Of a stretch of 64,000 bases of DNA, positions 30,149 through 40,807 are shown piece after piece. Every line of letters starts with the position of its first letter. The first letter of the stretch is position 1. The notes below the pieces were generated by a model. That model made no database searches, was not told the origin of the DNA, and saw only the letters and a list, made by a program, of their open reading frames with translations. A program made the translations under genes and the position numbers. The DNA is from Aaosphaeria pasadenensis (Eukaryota; Ascomycota; Dothideomycetes; Pleosporales), in NCBI GenBank assembly GCA_022813625.1, contig JAKLMB010000006.1:434001-498000 (forward strand). Direction: 5' to 3'.

Positions 30149-31519
30149 TTAGGCTTCTTTGGCCTTTTCTCGCTTCTCGCGGAGGTATCTGAAGCCTCGG
30201 GAGGGACCGGCAGTGAAGAAGCTCTTGACGCTTTGTACGGTCGAGGGCCATTTGACTGTCTGGAGAACGGTCTTGTTGACCATTTCCGGGAGGTCCTTCT
30301 CAGCGGCAATGCGTCGGTCGAATGGGCCACCGATTTGTTTCTTGACGCCACCTGCGGGATCATCATCTCTGGTTGCCTCCAGCATCTCTTGAAATTCGCG
30401 TCCGGGGATGGCGAATTTTCGTTGATATTGGAAGTAGAGTTTCTCTCTGAAGGATTTGGGGAGTCGTCGGACCATGTTACCTCGGCGCTCGGGATCCATG
30501 TCCTGCTCTAGCCTAAGATCGAGCTCGGTGTCATCCTCCCAGCCAGGTTTCGATACTGCCTTTGCATCGCTGTATGTTAAATTGGGGAGAGAGTTGATGA
30601 GGTCGTGATATAAGAGACGGAAATTCCTGATCTGGTGGTTTACAATGTTCTCAATCTTTTTGGGGTTCTCGCTCCCATAGTCCATGCGCGGATCACCGCG
30701 GTAACTCAATCCGGTAATAGTAGAATATAGCTCTTTTTCAGTAAATGTAGGTGGAAGCAGCAATAACGAGCACCGCACTGCGGAAAGTAGATTGCGCTGG
30801 TTTGCGACGCGGATATTCGGATCTTCAAAGAGAATCTTGACGGGTTTTTGCAGGCGCCCGGCGAGGTAAAGGGTGTCCCAGTTCAAAAGGTCGCTTTGCA
30901 GCGTCGGGAGATTGACCACAGCGTATTTGATGAGAGTGCCGTTTACGTTGACGTAAGGGTTGAAGTATGCGCCGGCGCCGTATGCGTCCTGGACGTGGCT
31001 TACGACGCCTGAGCCAAGGGATCCGAGGAAGGAGTAATGATCTTTATGGGCGCGCAGGTTCAGCGAATGGAAGTGCTGAGAGAATTTTGTAGCCAATATG
31101 AAGTCAATCATCTTTCCACCACCTTTCTGCCACTTCAGTATTGCTTCCGGCGGATTCGAATGGGGCGATTTAGTAATGCGCGACGCCGTCGCATCGGATT
31201 GAGGGAAAACACCCGAGCCGTACGCAAACGCATAGCTGAGCGCAGGAAACTCCCGAAGGATGCCCCTCAAACTACGCTTGAAATCCTCATTTGTCTGAAG
31301 CAATTGGTTCTTTCCGAAGTCTTTATAAGGTAGCTGGGAGAAGTTCTCGAGCGCAGGCGTATGGTCCTCCCAATCCGCTGGATGATTTTGAAGCGATTGG
31401 CTGGACGTGGATTCGGTGGACGCGGAAGCGGAAGCTTGGGATGTTGCGAATCGTTTACCGTGGAGGAGCAATGGTCGCCCGCGCCATGCTGTCCGTATTA
31501 ACACAGGATGTTGAGCCAT
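30149..31519 (-). CDS. tam41: TAM41: mitochondrial CDP-diacylglycerol synthase
   Basis: A peripheral matrix-side enzyme of the inner mitochondrial membrane that makes CDP-diacylglycerol from phosphatidic acid and CTP for cardiolipin synthesis. The single exon codes 456 residues. The nucleotidyltransferase start AFAYGSGVFPQ (about 97-107) and the metal-binding stretch MIDFILATK are present. FLGSLGSGVVSHVQDAYGAGAYFNPYV and the YAVVNLPTLQSDLLNW region are typical of the Mmp37/Tam41 family. The first about 40 residues are basic and Ser/Ala-rich, fitting a presequence. The length is normal for filamentous fungi. The gene diverges from BIR1 across 276 bp. Confidence 0.94.
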   Translation of the reverse strand: MAQHPVLIRTAWRGRPLLLHGKRFATSQASASASTESTSSQSLQNHPADWEDHTPALENFSQLPYKDFGKNQLLQTNEDFKRSLRGILREFPALSYAFAYGSGVFPQSDATASRITKSPHSNPPEAILKWQKGGGKMIDFILATKFSQHFHSLNLRAHKDHYSFLGSLGSGVVSHVQDAYGAGAYFNPYVNVNGTLIKYAVVNLPTLQSDLLNWDTLYLAGRLQKPVKILFEDPNIRVANQRNLLSAVRCSLLLLPPTFTEKELYSTITGLSYRGDPRMDYGSENPKKIENIVNHQIRNFRLLYHDLINSLPNLTYSDAKAVSKPGWEDDTELDLRLEQDMDPERRGNMVRRLPKSFREKLYFQYQRKFAIPGREFQEMLEATRDDDPAGGVKKQIGGPFDRRIAAEKDLPEMVNKTVLQTVKWPSTVQSVKSFFTAGPSRGFRYLREKREKAKEA

Positions 31520-31795
31520 TGTGATGTGTGATTGTTGTCTCGGAAATCTGGTAAATGCTCACAGCAAGGGCCCTGAATGACTAAGGCCAATGTCTTGGCA
31601 CGACCCCTGTCACCGCGGGGCCTTCCGTGTTTTGATTGTTTTGATCTACCGCTTAGTCTCCGGCGCAACTTCAACATCAACCACAAACATCAAAACAACA
31701 GCAGCAGCGACCTTGATACACCTTCTCACAACACAACGCACCCCGAAAGTGCCACCAAGTACCCAATTCTTGAGCTATAGAGCACATTTACCATC
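31520..31795. promoter_or_regulatory. Bidirectional promoter, tam41 / bir1
   Basis: A 276-bp gap between divergent start codons. The BIR1 side is CA-rich leader. No MCB or E-box core was seen in it. Confidence 0.45.
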
Positions 31796-33411
31796 ATGAC
31801 TACTTTCACAGCCTCATTGCAGGCACGCGTGGACTCGTTCCTCGCAGCAAAGCCAAAACCATCGCGTCGCACATCCGCACGCTCCAAGAAAGCACAGCAA
31901 CAACAGACATCCGCATGGCCACTCTCATCTCCCGACCCGTACAATCTTGCATTCGCTGGCTTTATATGGAAACCAACTTCGACCAGCCCCGATAACGTGC
32001 AGTGCTTCTCCTGCGGATGCCAGCTTGATGGATGGGAGGCTTCCGATGTGCCTGCGTACGAACATCTCACACATTCGCCCGATTGCGGTTTCGCCATGAA
32101 CATCTGTATACGAATGCGAAACGGGGATCCAGAGCGTGCAGAGAAGGACCCAATTTGCGACGAGATGTTGGTAGCGCGCAAGAAAACATTTGGCGAGATG
32201 TGGCCGCTGGATGCGAATGCAGGATTTCCAAGTGTTGATCAGGTTAGTAATTCAGCTACCTAGAGCTCAGCATCATATGCAGAGCATATGTTATTTACGG
32301 AATCACGAATTGCTAACGTTGAATACAGATGGTCTATGCAGGATGGTACTACGATCCCAGTCCCGACCTGCTTGATGGTGTTACCTGCGCATATTGCTCC
32401 CTATCTCTTGACTCTTGGGACGCCGGTGACAATCCGTTCGAAGAGCACCAGAGGCGATCTCCAGAATGTCTCTTCTTTCAATTGAAAGAACTTTACCACC
32501 CCACAGAGAGCCCCGTGTCGCCACAAGTAGTGATTAAGAAGACCAAAGGCAAGCGAGTATCGAATCGTTCCACACGATCATCGTCTGCCTCGACGACGAG
32601 GGTGAAGAAGGCACCCGCCAAACCTAGAGCGACCAAAGGCGCAGGACGCGCAAAGAGGACCACCAAAGATTCTGAACCCACGGAACTTGTATCAGCGCTT
32701 GAACCTGAGCTTGAACCTGAGTTGATTGAGCCGACTCTCGAACCCGAACAGCACATTGAGCCTGAGCCCGAACCAGAGCCTGAACCAGAAGTGGAGCCTG
32801 AACCGGAGCCGGAACCTGAGGTGATTGCCGTGCCAGAGCCCAAGAAGGTGACCAAGAAAGGGCGTCCGGCAAAAGCGAAACGTGCGAGTGCTGTGTCTGT
32901 CCAAAGCAGTACCTCCACAAGACCGAAACGCGGAAAGAAACGGACGAGCGAGGACATGGAGCCGGAGCCCTCTATAGCACCGGAAAGTCCTAAGCGCATG
33001 CGATTCAGCGACATCTCCTCCATCCGTCCAGAATCTGTCTTCGAATCCACTCCTATGAAGGTAGCACACACACCAGAACAGCGCACCCCAGAAAGGAGAA
33101 CGCCCGAGACTAGCCGCAACAACAAGCACTGGGAGCCCATCGATGTCGACGACTTCTTTAAGAACGATGCCTTCGACTTCATTTCAGGCGTGCTCGTTGA
33201 CGCAGGTCTCGACAAGGAGAACGTCGGAGCGAACGCAGTCGACGCGGTCAACGCCGGCCTGACTAGCCCTGAGAAGAAGATGACGGTCCAGCAATGGGTC
33301 ATGTACAACGCGCAACGTGGGGAAGAGAAGCTGCGGGCCGAATGCGAACGGCAGATCGCCGCCTTCGAGGCTGAGGGCCAACGCGCCCTCGCCGCTATCC
33401 GAGCGCTTTGA
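31796..33411 (+). CDS. bir1: BIR-domain protein Bir1 (survivin-type, chromosomal passenger complex)
   Basis: A fungal survivin relative, the Bir1/Pbh1 subunit of the chromosomal passenger complex that brings Aurora kinase to centromeres. Two exons, 31796-32242 and 32329-33411, give 509 residues. The intron has a textbook branch site TGCTAAC (32311-32317). Two zinc-binding BIR domains are visible: CFSCGCQLDGW to HSPDCGF (about 67-100) and CAYCSLSLDSWDAG to RSPECLFF (about 172-200). The middle is basic and contains a Glu-Pro repeat (separate entry), AT-hook-like KGRPAK, and many TP/SP sites. The C-terminal 80 residues hold a KEN box (445-447) and end in an amphipathic helix (CERQIAAFEAEGQRALAAI), probably for INCENP/Aurora-complex contacts. 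Confidence 0.93.
32698..32832 (+). repeat. Glu-Pro (EPE) codon repeat in bir1
   Basis: An imperfect six-base GAACCN/GAGCCN repeat encodes ELEPELEPE followed by a longer EPEPEPEPE-type run. Third positions vary, so selection seems to act on the protein. The antisense reading gives a spurious Ser-Gly frame. Confidence 0.8.
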
Positions 33412-34077
33412 TCTTCGCGGAGACGCAGTTTCCCACTTCTCATGATACCAAGGGTTGTAAGAAATGCCGGCGTTGTTTATATTGCTTTCTTGGGAGCCTC
33501 TATCTGGTCCTTTTTGCTTCTTCTTTTCCATTCACAAGGCGTCCAATCCAAAAGGCTACTGCTGCTGCAACCATCCCTTTCTACGAAAAGTTGAGCCCAA
33601 AATGGATTCTGACTTGCTTCAAGGCCTTTTCTTTTCGGATGGTGCGTGCCTAAGGATATATGATTTTACTTCTTCTTTTTCTGGCGTTTCGGGTGGCTAT
33701 GCATGTCCCAATGAACATGCATTATGCATTTGGCGTTTGTCTTAACAAGGGGGTTTTTGGGGTTTTTCTTCTTTGGATAACGATGGAAGGAACGGGAATC
33801 AAATGAATTGAACTGAATTGAAGTGGTAGTAGTGCCGAATGAAAGAAACTTACTTGATATAATTATCTACGGGTTGTCTTGTTGTTCTGATGTGTGCATG
33901 CAATGTCGCAAAGGACTGGTATTCACGAGGCGTGCGCGCGGTCACGTGATAAGTATATGAGGTGTTCAACACTGTGCATGGATGTATGTGTAGGACTGTG
34001 TGCATTTCTTTTTGAGGGATTTGATGCGGCAAAAAGGGTATATGTATATGTGTGTCTAAGCATGTATGTGGAGGTAT
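33412..34077. other. Convergent 3' intergenic region
   Basis: Lies between BIR1 (+) and COG7 (-). It contains a CACGTGAT E-box-like site at 33943-33950 and TATGTATATG-type AT repeats near 34040. No gene was recognised. Confidence 0.5.
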
Positions 34078-35244
34078 CTAGTCGCCATAGATGTTCTCTC
34101 TTATCCGCTGTAAATTATCCAAGAATCCACCTCCACCTCCACCACCGTTATTGCTACTGCTTCCGCCAGTGTTACTGCTGCTCTTCTGAACAGGCACCTC
34201 CTGGGACTTCCTGATACTCCCACTGCGCCCACTCCTCTGCTTCTGCGCACTAGCAGCCGCCGCCGCCGCCGCCGCCGCCTCCAAACTCTTCTGCCTCTCC
34301 TCCACCAACCTCACCAACCCCTCCACAAACTTCACCCTCGCCTTCTCCTCCGCCGTCCCCTTCCACACGACCGCCAAATCCCTCAGCGCACGGATCCTCA
34401 CCTCCGCCGCCGCGACACCCGCCGCAGAGTCGTCCGCACCAGTCAGGAGATCCGATATCTCGCTGCGCAGTGCGCTCGCGAACTCCTTGCCGCGCTTCTC
34501 GCGGTCCGCGGCGTCGGTGCCAGGCTCGGGCGCGGAGACGGAGATGAGGGACGAGGTCAGGGAGACGTCCGAGGGGGGCAGCGTCCAGTGCATTGCTTCG
34601 CCGAAGATCTTGATGACGGATTCGAGGCGTGTGCGGACGAGGGTGAGGGTGCGGAGTTGGGTTATGTAGGTTGGGGGTTGCTGTTGGTCTGGGGGTTGTT
34701 GGGGAGTCGGTTGTTGTGCTGGTGGGTTGGGGTGTTCGTTGGGTGTGGTGGATTCTGCGTCGTCGTTTTCTTTGGAGGAGGAGGAGGAGGAGGAGTCGGG
34801 TGAGGAGGGGATTGGTTGGATGCCGTTGGGGACGAATTTCTTGACGTCGTGTTTGACGGTGTCGGTTAGGGTTTCTGTAAGGCCGATTGTCTCGCCGCGT
34901 AGGACTTCGACCTCGTAGGCCAGTCGGCCGCCGGAGCGCAGCAGGTCATCGGTCAATTGGGTGAGGATGGTGGAGAGGCGGGTGGTGTGGGCGTTGAGTT
35001 GGGAGAGGAGGTCCTGGGTATGTGAGGAGAGGTCGGAGAGGGGGGCTGATTGCTGCTGTTGCTTGAGGGGTCTGGCGCCGACGGAGGAGAGGGATAGAGA
35101 GGGGAGGGTGGTGTTGAGGTAGTCGGCTGGGTCGAATGTGGGTTGCAGGAAGGGGAGGAGGGATTGGTCGGAGACGTGTGTGGATTTTGGGGTTGACGAT
35201 GTTCCTGGTGGGGAGGTTGTGACGGTGGAGGTTGAGACGGCCAT
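34078..35244 (-). CDS. cog7: Conserved oligomeric Golgi complex subunit 7 (Cog7-like)
   Basis: A probable subunit of the COG tether that handles retrograde vesicle traffic within the Golgi. The single exon codes 388 residues. From memory of yeast Cog7 the layout agrees. A short N-terminal motif with Phe/Leu (FDPADYLNTTLP) is followed by two helices (QDLLSQLNAHTTRLSTILTQ and LAYEVEVLRGETIGLTETL). A second helical unit comes next (LTLVRTRLESVIKIFGEAMHW), then a C-terminal helix with ERQKSLEAAAA. Between the helices is a Ser/Pro/Gln-rich linker. An alanine run coded by GCC repeats (34254-34282) and a Gly-rich end are species-type low complexity. Identity rests on weak family similarity plus length. 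Confidence 0.68.
   Translation of the reverse strand: MAVSTSTVTTSPPGTSSTPKSTHVSDQSLLPFLQPTFDPADYLNTTLPSLSLSSVGARPLKQQQQSAPLSDLSSHTQDLLSQLNAHTTRLSTILTQLTDDLLRSGGRLAYEVEVLRGETIGLTETLTDTVKHDVKKFVPNGIQPIPSSPDSSSSSSSKENDDAESTTPNEHPNPPAQQPTPQQPPDQQQPPTYITQLRTLTLVRTRLESVIKIFGEAMHWTLPPSDVSLTSSLISVSAPEPGTDAADREKRGKEFASALRSEISDLLTGADDSAAGVAAAEVRIRALRDLAVVWKGTAEEKARVKFVEGLVRLVEERQKSLEAAAAAAAAASAQKQRSGRSGSIRKSQEVPVQKSSSNTGGSSSNNGGGGGGGFLDNLQRIRENIYGD
34254..34282 (-). repeat. GCC/GGC trinucleotide run (poly-Ala)
   Basis: A trinucleotide run of GCC on the plus strand codes an alanine stretch near the C-terminus of the Cog7-like protein. Such runs are prone to length change between strains. Confidence 0.8.
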
Positions 35245-36962
35245 TGTTGGTGTATTGTGAGGTTAGAGAGAAAGAGAGATGGAAATGATAGAAGGCGGGA
35301 CCCTTGGTGTTGGCTCCCGGGGCTACAATTAGCAGCGTACCAGCGGATGCCCGTAATTGGGATGGCGCGGGGTGCGGCAGCGGCGGCGGCGGCGGTGGTA
35401 GTAGAGGGAGGGGTAGCTTGGTATACTATAGATAGATACCTACATACATACAAACGTACTTACTCCCAGGTAATTGTTAGTTACTCACTCACTCTAATTA
35501 CTACTAACTGTGCTATCATTTCCTTCATCATAACTATCAGAGGTGGTAAACTGCCTGGTCTTTTGAACAATGTATTATTCAAGGTGGTGCAGACAAATTA
35601 CGGAAAATGCGGCGGAACGTACCTAGGTTGAGGCATCTGCGGGTTTACATCGACGTACTGGTAACTGGGCATTGTCTAACCTTTGTTTGATCTAATTAAT
35701 TCGATACCGCGGAGTACATTGTTTATTTGTGTATAGGTCATGATTTCGATGATGGTACTCAAAAGATCGAACTATCTCTGTCTGTGACCGGCAGTGCAAG
35801 TATCGAAGTTTGATATAGTATCCGATCATCAGGTATCGATAAGATTCATAGATACATTCTACCTGGATCTGTACCTAATCCTTCCCTACATCATGATTAT
35901 TACTACTGTATGGTACATTACATAGTACATACAGTGTACCTGTGGTTACTACTGGAACTGGTTGCTGGTAACCAGCCTAACCATGTACAAAGCTCGTACC
36001 TCAGCCACATGGGTTTGCTGCCTGGATGGAGCTTTGACGCTCATCTCAACGGCCAACCCTCTATTTAGTTGTAGCTACTCTTTCACACTCTACACTCTAC
36101 ACTCTACACTTTACTCTCTCTACACTTTCTACACTCTCTCTCCCTCGCTCATGCTCGTAATCGTACTGTCACTAATGACCGAATGACTGACTAGCTATTA
36201 GGCAACCAACAACTCTTGCCCATCTTTTGTTCCTGATCATTGAAAAGAATCCCACCTTTACTTGCACCCTCATCCTCACCGTCATCGCATACGCTCGCTC
36301 ACCTGCTCATAACAAGTAGCAAGCTTGCCGCTACTCGCGCTTTGCTACCTCTGTCTCTGCCTAACGAGGACCTACTATTTGCTTTTGTCTGGTATCTGCT
36401 TCTGCTTTTACCTTTACTTTACCAGGTGCCTACCCGCCTACTCACCTACTTCCTTCGTTCTTTCCTTCACTTCCTCCATCTCTCCTTCCTTCCTCTTCGC
36501 TCACCTCACACCTGCCCTTCCCCGCTCACATAACCTCTATTTGTTGTTGTTGGCAGCTACCCAAACGCCAACAACTCCATTGCTCTGCCCATTGCCTTCT
36601 TCCTTTCCGCTCTCGCCCCTCTACTTCGTTCCCCTCGCTGTTTGCGATCCTCATTTTCAACGGTATTCTAACAAAACTAGTCATTAGATCTTTCTGCCTC
36701 CTCGTTGCTTGAGCCAGCCTAGTGCTTGCATTCTCGTGCGCTTTCACTACAGCTGCCCCCTCATTGAAAAGAAACGGTCGCTTCGGATTCATCAGCAATT
36801 CACTATATTGCTCTTCTCTACTACCCTCGCTTCCGCACCAATTTCCCATGTCTCACGCACCTAATTAAGCTGCAACATCAAGCCGCTCGACCAGCAAACT
36901 CCGCTGGCTAAATCACCAAATCACGAAGCTGTTGACCATCTAATCGGGCCAGCTCTTGGATC
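35245..36962. promoter_or_regulatory. Long divergent region and 5' leader of the PARP-UBC gene
   Basis: A 1.7-kb gap. The left end has a short GCG/GCA run (about 35372-35396). A middle part (35880-36000) is rich in GTAC and GGTTACTAC/CCAG motifs, including the inverted pair CTGGTT-GCTG-GTAACCAG. From about 36060 to 36540 the plus strand is strongly pyrimidine-rich, with tandem CACTCTA units at 36086-36106. The pyrimidine-rich tract is a plausible core promoter and long 5' leader for the gene starting at 36963. I see no credible protein-coding gene. Confidence 0.5.
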
Positions 36963-37420
36963 ATGCCGAGGAAACAGTTCGTAGCTGACCTCAGTAAGGC
37001 AGTGGAAGGCGTTTCGGTCGCTGGCATTTCCAATGTGCGCCATGGCGACGACGACGGTGAATTCAAGTTCATGTGCCTAGCCAATGGCGAAAACTTCGAG
37101 GTGTCCGTTTTGATACCAGGTCAGCATATACCTTACTGTTTTCCTTATTATCTGCGATAAGACTAATGACCATAACAGAGCTCGCCGACTACCCTTCAAG
37201 CCACACTTGCATGATCTTCGCTCCAGACGATGCCCCAGCTGCCGTTGCAGGAACGCTGGCCGAGATATCGGACTACGCATCGGGAAAGACCGTGGTGCAA
37301 TTACTTGAGCTTGTTTCGCGGAAATTGGAGTCTACCGATCGCGACGGTGACACACAAATGCTGAATTCTCAAGCAAATGACTCGGATGATTTCGTAGACG
37401 ACAGTGATAATGCTGATTTT

Positions 37421-37452
<32 letters not shown>

Positions 37453-40400
37453 GTACTTCCCCGATGATGACACGGTACCGAAGCCATTCGTCCACGTACC
37501 AGACCCAGGCCAGGTGTACACGCAACCTACATCGAACTTCCGCAACCGAATCCGTGATGATCTAATCGTCGCCAAAGCGAACGGGTTCAAGGTCGGTCAT
37601 CTGGGTGGCTTGATGGACGGCCTCGGTTGTTACGTCAGTCTCTCCTGTCGCATCGCAAAGCTAGGAATCTCCCAAGAGGCGATGCAGGCCTGGCAGGTGG
37701 AACCTTCGGAGTATCTGGTTGCTATCCTCCACTACCCCTCTGGGTACAAGAGCATGGATGACATACGCTCCATGGGTGCATTCACCTCTAAGCGATACTT
37801 TGGCGTTCGTGTCGGAATTAGTACGAGCTACAAGCCCACCATGCAGGAAGCTGTGCGTGCATTCACCCGACTTAGTAAGGAGGAGGAAAGACGCAACGAA
37901 GAGTCCCAGGCAGAGTCACAATCGCAAAGCCCCACCAAAGGGTTTCGCAACTCCTTCATTTCTCGCCCTCTCAATGAGCTACTCGAGGAACGCTTCGCAG
38001 TCCTATTGACCTACCGATACAATGGCATGTCATGGGGTGGTGCAGAGGAATTCTACAATGACAATATCGGTATGCAGATTGACCATGCAGAGCTCGGTCT
38101 ACAGGATAAGTATCTGGCCAACGACTCTCATGGAAAGTTTCCTTCTTTGGTAAATGCAGATCACATTACGGATTCCGGCGGTGCCACGCATTCGCTTCCG
38201 CTCGTAGCGATGCAGTTCGTGCTTCGACATTTTGTACGCTGTACGGAGTTCTGTCTCATTTGCTTCACGAAATTGAGCGATGATCTACAAGCAATCAAGC
38301 CCTACGTCTGCGATAAGCCTCTATGTCTTTATCAGTACATGTCGCTAGGATTTGGTCCAAGTATCGAACATGAAATTCTATCCCAGCCGAAGGTAGTAGA
38401 TCTTCTAATAAGCTTCTGCTACTGCAGTGCACGTTATGGGAAGTTAAAGGATTTCCCCACTGGCTTGAGCTTGATGGTACCTTCGCAGCAAGTTCAAAAG
38501 AAAGATAATAACACCAACCCGGCCCAGCCTTACACACCATGGAACAATCTGCGGGCCAACCCCCCTCCACCTCCAGCGCCACCTTCTCCTCCGGACCTTG
38601 TCGAGGCAATCAAAGCGCGATTCAACTCCAAGTCACAGGAGATTATGTTTCCGTTCAAGGGCGAAAAATGCCCTGTTCGGACAGGTGACTGGCTAGCACT
38701 CAGGCTTGATAGTGACCCTTCGGATCAAATGCATGTCCGCGTGACGGAGACTTCTTACTGGCCTACTATATGGGTTTCGGAGCCCATATATCCTACGGCA
38801 CTATCTGACCAGACGGACAACAATCCTCAAACGCCTTTCAAAGAGAAGGGTCCCAGTAAGATACTCAATGAGTTCCGTCCCGCCTCTTTTCATATCTACA
38901 ATCAAAATTTCGATGAGCTGGATGAGTTTGCAAAGCGTGAAGCAATCTATACTCTCCTCGACATTCTTCCAAGCGTTGAAGAGATGAGGAAGTATCTCGC
39001 CCGCAAAGCCCAATCTCCGCTAAGCTCCTGGGTGGAGCGAATGCCACCAGCAGCTCTTGGTATTCTACGTTGGATCATCGCATCGAACCGTGCTTGTATC
39101 GTGCAAGTGATGGACCAGGGTGATAGAGCTTCGGGTAGGAGAGAGGAGCGCTTGTACGGGATGTCAGGATGGACCCAATTCAGGTTTGCGATGGGCGCCC
39201 CAGACAAGGAACGACGCTTCCTTCAGGCAATGCGCGATACTGCAACTCGGCTGAATTTGACGTTCCCCAGCCTGTTCGCCTGGCACGGGAGCCCTTTGCA
39301 CAACTGGTATGTTACAGCGCTTGTTTTCGTGATGAACTGTGCGCTAACGTTTGTAGGCATTCCATCATCCGCGAGGGCTTACACTTCAATGATACGGCCC
39401 ATGGTCGTGCATATGGTCATGGTGTGTACCATTCCCTAGACGTTAGGACCAGCCTTGGCTACAGTGGCTACCATGTCCATGTCGGAAGTGGATTAAGTGG
39501 TTTCTGGCCTCAGAGCGCGTTGCAAGTATGTCAAGCAATAGCGCTCAATGAAGTTGTGAATGCGCCCAAAGAGTTCGTCAGCAACAGTCCTCATTTGGTT
39601 GTGGCACAATTGGATTGGATACAGACCCGGTATCTATTCGTCAAGTCGGCCACAGATGATCAAAAACCTCCAGAACCTATGAAGGAGGTCAAGCCTGTCG
39701 ATTTCATAGCTCAGGTATGATAGGCATTCTTCTGCTGTTGAGCTGTTGACTAACACGCACAGGACCCCAAAATGTCTCCCTATGGGATGTCCGATTCGCT
39801 GATAATACCTCTCCATGCAGTCTCCGGCAGCCGCAGGCCGAAGGCTGGCGCAGGGAAGTCGATGAACAAGCGTATGAAAACAGCATCTGGTGCATCACCT
39901 GGTACCTTCTTCAACCCAATTGATCTCGATGCGGATGACGACGACCGCGGCAGCATTGCTACCCTTGAGGAGGATTTGATCATTCTCCGGGACGATGGTG
40001 CAGAGGCGGTGCAAGAGAAGGGGGAAGCATTGCCGATCCCCAGCTCTCTAAAGGGGAAATCCAAAGCTGGCAGCTTCCTCTCGAAATTGGTGGGCTCCAA
40101 GTCCTCCAAGCCTTTGACTGATTATGTTCCTGGTACACTTGACTATTCGTCGCTAGTTATGCTGGCCGAGCCAGCTTGGGCGACCCGCGCAGCGACCAAT
40201 CGTCTCATGAAAGATTTCCAACAGCTGTTGAAGGTCCAAGCCAGGGAACTGCCGCATGAGTTAGGTTGGCACATTGATGCGGATAAGATTGAGAATATGT
40301 ATCAGTGGATTGTGGAACTGCATTCTTTCGATCCGACTCTCCCTCAAGCCAAGGACATGAAGGCCAAGGGTCACAAGAGTGTAGTTCTCGAACTCCGTTT

Positions 40401-40807
40401 CGGCAAAGACTATCCAATGAGCCCACCTTTTGTTCGTGTCATCCGCCCTCGATTTTTAGGTTTCCAACAAGGTGGTGGCGGACATGTTACTGCTGGCGGC
40501 GCGATGTGTATGGAGGTATGTCAACCCAAGATAATAATCTCTCCATATCGGGGCTTCGCTAAGACTTATCTAGCTACTCACGAACGATGGCTGGTCTGCC
40601 GTATCCTCTATTGAATCAGTACTTCTCCAAGTCCGAATGGCCATGTCGAGCCTTGAGCCGAAACCCGCGCGCCTGGAGAACCACATTCGCTCAGATTATG
40701 GGGTCGCCGAAGCTGTCGACGCTTATATCCGTGCTTGTCAAGTTCATGGCTGGACTGTCCCTGAGGGGTTTCGAGAGATGGCTTTGGGCGGTTTGCCTCG
40801 CAACTAG
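36963..40807 (+). CDS. RWD - PARP - UBC (UBE2Q-like) fusion protein
   Basis: A five-exon gene (36963-37119, 37179-39306, 39357-39714, 39763-40515, 40574-40807) coding 1209 residues. Residues about 25-110 look like an RWD domain (EFKFMC, FEVSVLIPELADYPSSHTC). An acidic run follows (about 130-150, all Asp/Glu), then a large region I cannot name (about 170-640). The PARP catalytic domain begins near 690, with His755 in FAWHGSPLHNW and Tyr786 in AYGHGVYHS. The third triad position falls on His841 where PARP1 has Glu. The C-terminal UBC fold (about 1000-1190) is of UBE2Q type, lacking HPN, with the active cysteine at about 1130 in GGAMCMELLT. PARP-UBC fusions are known in filamentous ascomycetes. 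Probable mono-ADP-ribosyltransferase plus E2. Confidence 0.9.

Noticed and set aside
32493..33443. Antisense frame of 316 codons with Ser-Gly repeats
   Set aside because: It is the complement of the Glu-Pro repeat of BIR1; sense-strand BIR domains and splice signals are decisive.
39169..39720. Independent gene between the PARP halves
   Set aside because: It begins before the 39306 donor and is the third exon of the fusion gene; exon phases close exactly across all four introns.
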